A program made the position numbers and the translations under genes. From Verrucomicrobiota bacterium (GTDB lineage Bacteria; Verrucomicrobiota; Kiritimatiellia; CAIQIC01; Lenti-01), in NCBI GenBank assembly GCA_003451935.1, contig DMJA01000261.1:1-10471 (forward strand): a stretch of 10,471 nucleotides of DNA, written 5' to 3'. Below the pieces are notes generated by a model. It made no database searches. It saw only the letters and a list, made by a program, of their open reading frames with translations, and was not told the origin of the DNA. This document shows, piece after piece, positions 5,907-10,471 of this stretch (its first letter is position 1; every line of letters begins with the position of its first letter).

Positions 5907-7138
5907 ACACTTCCCGCCGCGCCCTATGGTTCGCCGCCGCCCTCGCGGCGCTGGCGACGTCCCTCTCCGCCGCCGCCCAGGACGTCCCCGAAACCTACGA
6001 GGCCCGTTTCCAGAAGGCCACCGAACTGCGCCTCGCCGGCAAAACCCGGCAAGCCGTCGAAATCTTCAACCAGATGCTCGAAAAGAACCCGGGCGACGTC
6101 GATGCCCTCGTTGGCCGCGGCTTCTGCCGCCTGCGCGACGGGAAGCTCGACCGGGCCCTCGCCGACTTCCAAAAAGCCATCGCCGCCTCCCCCTCCTACG
6201 TGGACGCCTACGTCGGCGCTTCCACCGTCCATCGCCGCCAGGGCCGGCCGGCCCAATCCCGCGCCATCCTCGACGATTGCGCCCGGGCCTGCGCCGACCG
6301 CCCCAAAAGCTTGAAATACCTCGCCGAATCCGCTTGGCGCGAGGGCCATTTCAAGCTGGCCCGCGCTCTCGATGCCCGCCATCCCCGCAGCCCCGGCCGC
6401 ATCCTTGTCCCCCGCCCCAACACCGTCTATCTGAGCTGGTCCCACGACTGGCCCAAGTACGGCGACGACTGGGATGCCGTCGGCTTCACCTTCGCGCGGC
6501 GCGAACGGCCCGACCTGTCCTGGTCCCTCGGCGCGCGCGAATACCGGCGCTACGGCACCGACGATTTCGATGTCTCCGCCGGCGCGACCTACCGTCCCCG
6601 CGATGGACTCGGCATTTCCTACGGCGGCATTTTTTCCGACGATCCCGGATTCCTCGCCGAACAGAAGCACCGCTTCGGCATCAACGCCGACGCCTGGCGC
6701 GGCGCGGAAGTGGACGTCGGCGCAGACCTGTCCTACTACGACGGGCCCCGCTGGTCCCGGCGCGGCCTGCTCGGGCTGCGCCAGAATGTCGGCAACTGGT
6801 TCGCCCGCGGCGGCATCAGCGCCGGACAGGACTCCAACGACAAGGACGTCTTCAGCTATTCGCTCGGCGCCGGCTACGAGAAGGAGTCCCGCTACGCCAT
6901 TTCCATCTCCTTCAGCAAAGGCAACGAAACCATCGAAATCGAGCGCGCCGACGGGTTCGTGTTCCGCGACGACGACGTCCGCAGCCTCTCCCTCCAGTGC
7001 CGCTATTACTTCAACCCGGAGATCGGCGTGATGTTCGGCGGCTCCCACGAGTGGCGCAACGGCGAAGACTTCCGCGACGGCGTCTCCCTCGCCCTCTTCA
7101 CCTCTTTCCCCGGCCACTTCTGGCCCTTCTTCCGCTGA
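5903..7138 (+). CDS. Secreted TPR protein with YaiO-like outer-membrane beta-barrel
   Basis: This 411-residue protein opens with a signal peptide (basic SRR, hydrophobic core, likely cut at AAA|QDV after residue 25). Tetratricopeptide repeats fill about 30-160; the best unit is around 68-101 (A-L-V-G-R-G-F-C, then A-L-A-D-F-Q-K-A-I, then P). From about 170 onward the sequence turns into short alternating hydrophobic/polar strands rich in Tyr, Gly, Asp and Arg (for example VYLSWSHDW, FSYSLGAGYEK, SLQCRYYFNP), as in outer-membrane barrels of the YaiO family. The chain ends WPFFR, with an aromatic close to the C-terminus. TPR-plus-barrel proteins (BcsC, PgaA, AlgK/AlgE, PelB) guide polysaccharide through periplasm and outer membrane, and the 4-base overlap with the glycosyltransferase gene suggests the same job here. 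GGAG at 5892-5895 lies seven bases before the ATG. The barrel is short, about 240 residues, so it may be a narrow pore or a structural anchor. Confidence 0.9.
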   Translation: MNTSRRALWFAAALAALATSLSAAAQDVPETYEARFQKATELRLAGKTRQAVEIFNQMLEKNPGDVDALVGRGFCRLRDGKLDRALADFQKAIAASPSYVDAYVGASTVHRRQGRPAQSRAILDDCARACADRPKSLKYLAESAWREGHFKLARALDARHPRSPGRILVPRPNTVYLSWSHDWPKYGDDWDAVGFTFARRERPDLSWSLGAREYRRYGTDDFDVSAGATYRPRDGLGISYGGIFSDDPGFLAEQKHRFGINADAWRGAEVDVGADLSYYDGPRWSRRGLLGLRQNVGNWFARGGISAGQDSNDKDVFSYSLGAGYEKESRYAISISFSKGNETIEIERADGFVFRDDDVRSLSLQCRYYFNPEIGVMFGGSHEWRNGEDFRDGVSLALFTSFPGHFWPFFR

Positions 7139-7161
7139 TTTCCACGGCGCGGGCCCGACGC

Positions 7162-7189
7162 AAAAAAAGCCGCGGGTCTCGCCCGCGGC
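7162..7189 (-). terminator. Strong intrinsic terminator of the minus-strand operon
   Basis: GCCGCGGG (7169-7176) pairs with CCCGCGGC (7182-7189) in a perfect 8-base stem with a 5-base loop. Seven A residues at 7162-7168 become a run of seven U in the minus-strand transcript, the classic intrinsic form. It lies 38 bases past the stop of the 7228 gene. On the plus strand no U run follows, so the 5903 gene has only the hairpin and would be terminated less well. Confidence 0.9.
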
Positions 7190-7227
7190 CCAGGTTCCCA
7201 GGCTTTTGCCCAATCCCGCGGGTCAGA

Positions 7228-7650
7228 TCATCCGATGACGCCGGATTGCTTGAGGATGAAAAAGATCAGCAATCCGCCCACCGACAAGATGACGAGGATC
7301 AGCTGCGTTTGATAGTTGTAGTCCGAGCGGCGACGGGCCCGCACGCGGCCAAGCACAAGCCCCGCCACGCCGATGGCCAACCCAAGGATCAGAATGGGCA
7401 AGAGGGCCGCCATCCCGGTGCCGTCGGCCTCCACCGCGGCCGCGGCCGGGTCGATCTGCACCAGTTGATTCCTCCGCTGTTGGGCCTCCGCCAAGGCCAG
7501 AAAGGCGAAGACGCAAATGACCAGGATGGGATAGACCAGCAACGTCAGATAGCGGAAGACCCGTTCCCAGACATCAGGCTTTTTCTGGCGGCGATCCGGC
7601 ATCCCCGGCTTGTATTTCACAGGACTCCCGTTCCCGGCAGCTTGATCCAT
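7228..7650 (-). CDS. Unrecognised small membrane protein, three membrane segments
   Basis: I do not recognise this 140-residue protein. It has a basic, Pro-rich cytoplasm-like N-terminus (residues 1-32, with PVKYKPGMPDRRQKKP), then membrane segments at about 34-56, 80-101 and 115-133. A polar linker containing an Ala run (about 57-79) separates the first two, and a basic loop (GRVRARRRSD, about 101-110) the last two. Positive residues place the N-terminus and the second loop inside. Codon composition matches its neighbours. The frame is open up to an ATG at 7680, but the start at 7650 is preferred because AAGGAG lies nine bases before it and because a candidate promoter -10 box overlaps the 7680 ATG. 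It follows waaA after 71 bases and precedes the terminator. A role in envelope or secretion is possible only by location. Confidence 0.78.
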   Translation of the reverse strand: MDQAAGNGSPVKYKPGMPDRRQKKPDVWERVFRYLTLLVYPILVICVFAFLALAEAQQRRNQLVQIDPAAAAVEADGTGMAALLPILILGLAIGVAGLVLGRVRARRRSDYNYQTQLILVILSVGGLLIFFILKQSGVIG

Positions 7651-7659
7651 GATGCTCAT

Positions 7660-7665
7660 CTCCTT
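7660..7665 (-). promoter_or_regulatory. Ribosome binding site that fixes the start at 7650
   Basis: Read on the minus strand, AAGGAG is followed by nine bases and then the ATG at 7650. The ATG at 7659 directly abuts this site, which is too close, and the ATG at 7680 lies upstream of it with no comparable site. This decides the start of the small membrane protein. Confidence 0.6.
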
Positions 7666-7678
7666 CTTGTTGTTGGAC

Positions 7679-7708
7679 ATCGTAGGCTTGCTTCGGAGGA
7701 TAAATCAA
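7679..7708 (-). promoter_or_regulatory. Candidate promoter for the small membrane protein
   Basis: On the minus strand, TTGATT (7708-7703) and TACGAT (7684-7679) are 18 bases apart. Transcription would begin near 7672, giving a leader of roughly 20 bases that contains the AAGGAG site. The location in the 71-base gap after waaA supports independent expression of the last gene. The call is by eye only. Confidence 0.35.
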
Positions 7709-7721
7709 TGGAATCGTTGCT

Positions 7722-9032
7722 TTATTCTTTCGCGGCGGCCGCCAGGACGCGCTGGGCCATCAACCGCGTGGCCCCGGCCTTGCGCGCGACCAGCTCGGCC
7801 GCGGCCTTGCCCAGGCGGGCCCGCTCCGCGGAATCGCCGAGCAAACGCAGCAGGACGGTTTTCAGTTCTTCGGCATCCTTCGCCTGCACATAGGCGCCGG
7901 CCTCGAGGAAGTCCCGGGCGATGACCGGGAAATTCTCCATGTGCGGCCCCACGACGACGGGCTTGCCGTCCCGCGCAGGCTCGACGGGGTTCTGCCCGCC
8001 GTCCTGGGTGAGGCTCTTGCCGACGAAGACGAGATCGGCGGCGGCATAGAAGCCCCGCAATTCGCCGGTGGTGTCCACCAGCAACACGTCGGGACGCTTC
8101 GAAAGCGGCGGGGCGCCGTCGGGGAATTGGCTGCGCTGGACCACGGCCATTCCGCGCTTGCGGATTTCCCCGAGCACCTCCTCGCGGCGTTCGGCATGGC
8201 GCGGCACCAGCACCAGCATCAGGTTGCGGTGGATCGCCTTCGCCTCGCGGCAGATGTCGAGCAGCGCTTCCTCCTCGCCCGCCCACGTCGATCCGCCCAC
8301 CAGCACCGGATCGCCGGACTTCACCCCGATCCGCGCCAGCACGTCGCGCGCGCGCGCCTCGGCCGTCGGCGCCGTCGGATCCAGGTCGTACTTCGCGCTG
8401 CCGGTGATTTCCAAACGGTCCGCCGGCGCGCCCAGCGCCAGCAGGCGGTCGCGGTCCGCTTCGCTTTGCACGCAGAACCAATGGATCTCCGGCAGCAGGC
8501 GGCGGGTGATGAACTTGATTTTTTGGTATCCGCGGAACGAGTGCGCCGAAATGCGGCCGTTGATCATCACCGTCGGAATGCCCTGCTTGCGGGCATAGCG
8601 GATCAGGTTGGGCCACATCTCGTTCTCGACGAGCACCACGGCGGAAGGGCGGATGCGGCGCAGGACGCGCGGCACGACCCACGGCACGTCCATCGGGAAG
8701 TAGAGCGTCGCGTCGGGCGGCCGGATTTTCTTCAGCGCGAGCGCGTGGCCGGTGGAGGTGTTCGTCGTGAGCACGAAGCGGACCTGCGGATCGCGGCGGC
8801 GCAGCTCTTCCATGAAGGAGAAGGCCACGGCCAGCTCGCCCACGCTGACGGCCTGGATCCAGATCGGGCGCCCGGGCGCATCCAGCCGCGCGGCCGCCTC
8901 GGCCTGGTAGTGCCCGAAGCGCTGGGCGAAGTCGCGCCCGTAGCCGCCGCGCCGCAGCATCCGCAAAAGGAAATGCGGCAGCAGGCACGCAAAGGCGACC
9001 GGGAACAGCAGGTTGTAGAGCCACCAGATCAC
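7722..9032 (-). CDS. waaA: 3-deoxy-D-manno-octulosonic acid (Kdo) transferase
   Basis: WaaA (KdtA) adds Kdo from CMP-Kdo to lipid A precursor at the cytoplasmic face of the inner membrane, starting the LPS core. The 436 residues fit the family's usual size. Visible are an N-terminal membrane anchor (about 3-27), the N-domain motif QAVSVGE (60-66) whose Glu66 is the expected catalytic base, ENEMWPN (136-142), NGRIS, TGSAKYD (210-216), and the C-domain CMP-Kdo motifs VPRHAER (276-282), DTTGEL (320-325) and GGQNPVEP (345-352). Relative to the common proteobacterial forms (HAVSVGE, ETELWPN, GGHNPLEP) several positions differ, notably two His-to-Gln changes, but the catalytic Glu is kept. The start is GTG 9032 in a GTGA overlap with gspF, with AAGGGG (9046-9041) eight bases upstream. 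How many Kdo residues it adds cannot be told. Confidence 0.95.
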   Translation of the reverse strand: MIWWLYNLLFPVAFACLLPHFLLRMLRRGGYGRDFAQRFGHYQAEAAARLDAPGRPIWIQAVSVGELAVAFSFMEELRRRDPQVRFVLTTNTSTGHALALKKIRPPDATLYFPMDVPWVVPRVLRRIRPSAVVLVENEMWPNLIRYARKQGIPTVMINGRISAHSFRGYQKIKFITRRLLPEIHWFCVQSEADRDRLLALGAPADRLEITGSAKYDLDPTAPTAEARARDVLARIGVKSGDPVLVGGSTWAGEEEALLDICREAKAIHRNLMLVLVPRHAERREEVLGEIRKRGMAVVQRSQFPDGAPPLSKRPDVLLVDTTGELRGFYAAADLVFVGKSLTQDGGQNPVEPARDGKPVVVGPHMENFPVIARDFLEAGAYVQAKDAEELKTVLLRLLGDSAERARLGKAAAELVARKAGATRLMAQRVLAAAAKE

Positions 9033-10240
9033 GGCATGATCCCCTTGTTCATTTGCAGGACGGGCAGCAGGACCGCCAGCGCGATCAACGTCACGAACAG
9101 GCCGATCCCCAGCGTCAGCCCGATCTCCAGCAGCATCATGCCGCGCGAAGCCAACTTGTCCCAGCTCTGCTGGAAGCGCTGCGCGGCGTTGTCGAGCAGG
9201 CCCGTCAGGTTGCCGCCGGCCTCACCGGCCTGCACCCACGCGGCCAGCGAGGGATGCAGCGGGCGGATGCCGCGGATGACCTCGACCAGCGGCTTGCCCT
9301 GGCCCATGGCCTCGGTCTCGCGCCGGGCACAGTCGGCCAGCCAGGCGCTGCCCGAGGCCCGGCCCGCCATCGGCACGCCTTCGATCAGCCCCACGCCGCG
9401 CTCCAGCAGCAGCCCCAGCACGCGCACGAACCGCAGGCTCGCCAAATTGCGCCAGCCGCCGCCCAGCAACGGAACCGAAAAGAGCCGGCGGTCCGCGCGG
9501 ATGCGCAAGGCCTCGTCCGCCCGCAGGCGGCGGCGGAACCAGGCCCCTCCCCCGGCCACGGCCGCCGCCAGCAGCAGCAGGACGGCCCCCAGCGTGCGGC
9601 CGCCCACCAGCATGATCTGCGTCAGCAGCGGCAGCTTCAGATCCGTCTCTTCGAACAGGCGCTGCACCATCGGCAGCATGAACACCAGCACCAGGCCGCC
9701 AATGACCACCGCCAGGGAAACCACCACGCACGGATAGAGCAACGCGGTCATCAGTTTTTCGCGCAGCTTTTCCTGCTCTTCGAGGAAGGCCGCGAGGCGG
9801 TCGAGGGCTTCGTTCATGCCGCCCGTTCGCTCGCCCACCTCCATCACCGCCTGCTCGAACGGCGTGACCTGCGCCGAAACGCCGGCCATGGCCGCGCTGA
9901 GCGGGCGCCCTTCGCGCACGCTGTCGCGCACGGCCGCCAGGCGCGGCCGCGCCCGGTCGAGCTCGGGGGCCTGCAAAATCACGTCCAACGCCGGCACCAG
10001 CGCCACGCCGGAACCCAGCAGCGCCGCCAGCTCGCGGTAGAACATGGTGCGAATGTCGGCCGGGAACGTCCCGGCCCGCGCCGCACGCCGGAAGGCCGTC
10101 CCGCCGGCGGCGTGGAGGATCTCGGGCAGGAGGCCTTGCGCGGCCAGCCGCTTGCGCGCGTCCTTCAAGTCCGCGGCCTCGATCAACCCGCCCTGCGGCC
10201 GCCCGGAGGCATCATAGCCCTTGTATTCGAAGGTCGTCAT
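9029..10240 (-). CDS. gspF: Type II secretion / type IV pilus inner-membrane platform protein GspF/PilC
   Basis: This 403-residue polytopic protein forms the inner-membrane platform on which the assembly ATPase adds pseudopilin or pilin subunits. Two copies of the T2SSF domain are visible, at about 65-190 and 268-392. Each has the R-x-L-x-x-L-L-x-x-G-V pattern (FYRELAALLGSGVALVPAL, FVRVLGLLLERGVGLIEGV) and a later GE-x-(T/A)-GG-(M/N)-L-like turn (GERTGGMNEAL 136-146; GEAGGNLTGLL 339-349). Membrane segments lie at about 164-192, 215-235 and 368-396, as in the family. The N-terminus (MTTFEYKGYDASG) is the typical short beta element. It starts 18 bases after the gspE stop with only a weak ribosome site (AGGGG about 12 bases upstream), so it may rely on coupling. 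Whether the system is a secretion apparatus or a pilus cannot be decided from these two genes. Confidence 0.93.
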   Translation of the reverse strand: MTTFEYKGYDASGRPQGGLIEAADLKDARKRLAAQGLLPEILHAAGGTAFRRAARAGTFPADIRTMFYRELAALLGSGVALVPALDVILQAPELDRARPRLAAVRDSVREGRPLSAAMAGVSAQVTPFEQAVMEVGERTGGMNEALDRLAAFLEEQEKLREKLMTALLYPCVVVSLAVVIGGLVLVFMLPMVQRLFEETDLKLPLLTQIMLVGGRTLGAVLLLLAAAVAGGGAWFRRRLRADEALRIRADRRLFSVPLLGGGWRNLASLRFVRVLGLLLERGVGLIEGVPMAGRASGSAWLADCARRETEAMGQGKPLVEVIRGIRPLHPSLAAWVQAGEAGGNLTGLLDNAAQRFQQSWDKLASRGMMLLEIGLTLGIGLFVTLIALAVLLPVLQMNKGIMP

Positions 10241-10258
10241 GCCCGCGCGCCGCCCCTG

Positions 10259-10471
10259 CTATTTCCGCCGCGCACCGGCCGACCGCAGCACTTCGGCAAC
10301 CGAGGTGGCGCCCGCCAAAATCTTGTCCGCTCCGTCGTCCAGCATGTCGCGGAAGCCCGCCGCGACGGCCAGCCGGAGGAGTTCGGCGGGAGGAACGGCG
10401 GTGCGGATGGCTTCCGAAATCGCCGGCGACACCGCCAGCAGCTCGTGGATGCCGGTGCGGCCCTTGTAGCC
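10259..10471 (-). CDS. gspE: C-terminal end of a GspE/PilB-type assembly ATPase (partial)
   Basis: Only the last 70 residues lie in the window; the gene continues past position 10471. The fragment begins GYKGRTGIHELLAV, the highly conserved block after the tetracysteine zinc site in GspE/PilB ATPases, and ends with a short helix region (TSVAEVLRSAGARRK) like the usual family tail (T-x-x-E-V-L-R). The Walker motifs and zinc cysteines would be outside the window. The protein powers pseudopilus or pilus assembly from the cytoplasmic face together with GspF, whose gene follows after 18 bases. The stop is TAG at 10261-10259. Confidence 0.93.
   Translation of the reverse strand, partial: GYKGRTGIHELLAVSPAISEAIRTAVPPAELLRLAVAAGFRDMLDDGADKILAGATSVAEVLRSAGARRK

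Noticed and set aside
7651..7680. ATG at 7680 giving 10 more residues to the small membrane protein
   Set aside because: No ribosome site precedes it, it overlaps a candidate -10 box, and AAGGAG lies downstream of it, well placed for ATG 7650.
7941..9737. 598-residue plus-strand open frame
   Set aside because: It is antisense to waaA and gspF, both certain by motif. The product is rich in Arg, His and Ala with no recognisable domain.
1..10471. CRISPR arrays, tRNA/rRNA genes, insertion sequences, attachment sites
   Set aside because: I saw no spaced identical repeats beyond the short triplet at 870-900, no tRNA-like cloverleaf or rRNA segment, and no transposase or terminal inverted repeats.

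Overview
The window is a GC-rich, gene-dense stretch of a diderm (LPS-bearing) bacterium. It holds two gene blocks that face each other and meet at a strong hairpin terminator near 7162-7189. The evidence for a diderm is a Kdo transferase (waaA), a protein with a signal peptide and a C-terminal outer-membrane-barrel-like region, and type II secretion/type IV pilus assembly genes. The mix of genes and the variant WaaA motifs (QAVSVGE, GGQNPVEP) would fit the Planctomycetes-Verrucomicrobia-Chlamydiae group, perhaps Kiritimatiellota or Verrucomicrobiota. That placement is tentative; no rRNA or marker gene is present to settle it.

Plus-strand block, 1-7138. A short terminator-like hairpin (7-28) and about 200 bases without a supported gene precede a GNAT acetyltransferase (230-835). 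A 165-base gap follows with three near-identical 10-base direct repeats (870-900) and a possible promoter. Next is a 773-residue membrane protein (1001-3322) that joins cysteine-phosphatase-like repeats to a C-terminal CTP-dependent polyprenol/dolichol/phytol-kinase-like membrane domain. After a 51-base gap comes a tightly coupled trio: a membrane-anchored HEAT-repeat protein (3374-4504), a processive-type family 2 glycosyltransferase (4485-5906) and a secreted TPR protein with a YaiO-like beta-barrel (5903-7138). These overlap by 20 and 4 bases. The trio has the layout of an envelope-spanning polysaccharide synthesis and export machine: cytoplasmic scaffold, inner-membrane synthase, and periplasmic TPR plus outer-membrane pore.

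Minus-strand block, 10471-7228, read right to left. It contains the C-terminal end of a GspE/PilB-type ATPase (10259-10471, cut by the window edge), GspF/PilC (9029-10240), WaaA Kdo transferase (7722-9032, overlapping gspF by 4 bases) and an unrecognised 140-residue protein with three membrane segments (7228-7650). The last gene has its own candidate promoter and is followed by the terminator.

The most unusual items are the phosphatase-lipid kinase fusion, with one intact and two apparently dead phosphatase-like repeats, and the HEAT-GT2-TPR/barrel operon directly downstream of it. Together they may form an undescribed glycan-export locus with its own lipid-phosphate enzyme. That link is inference from gene order only.
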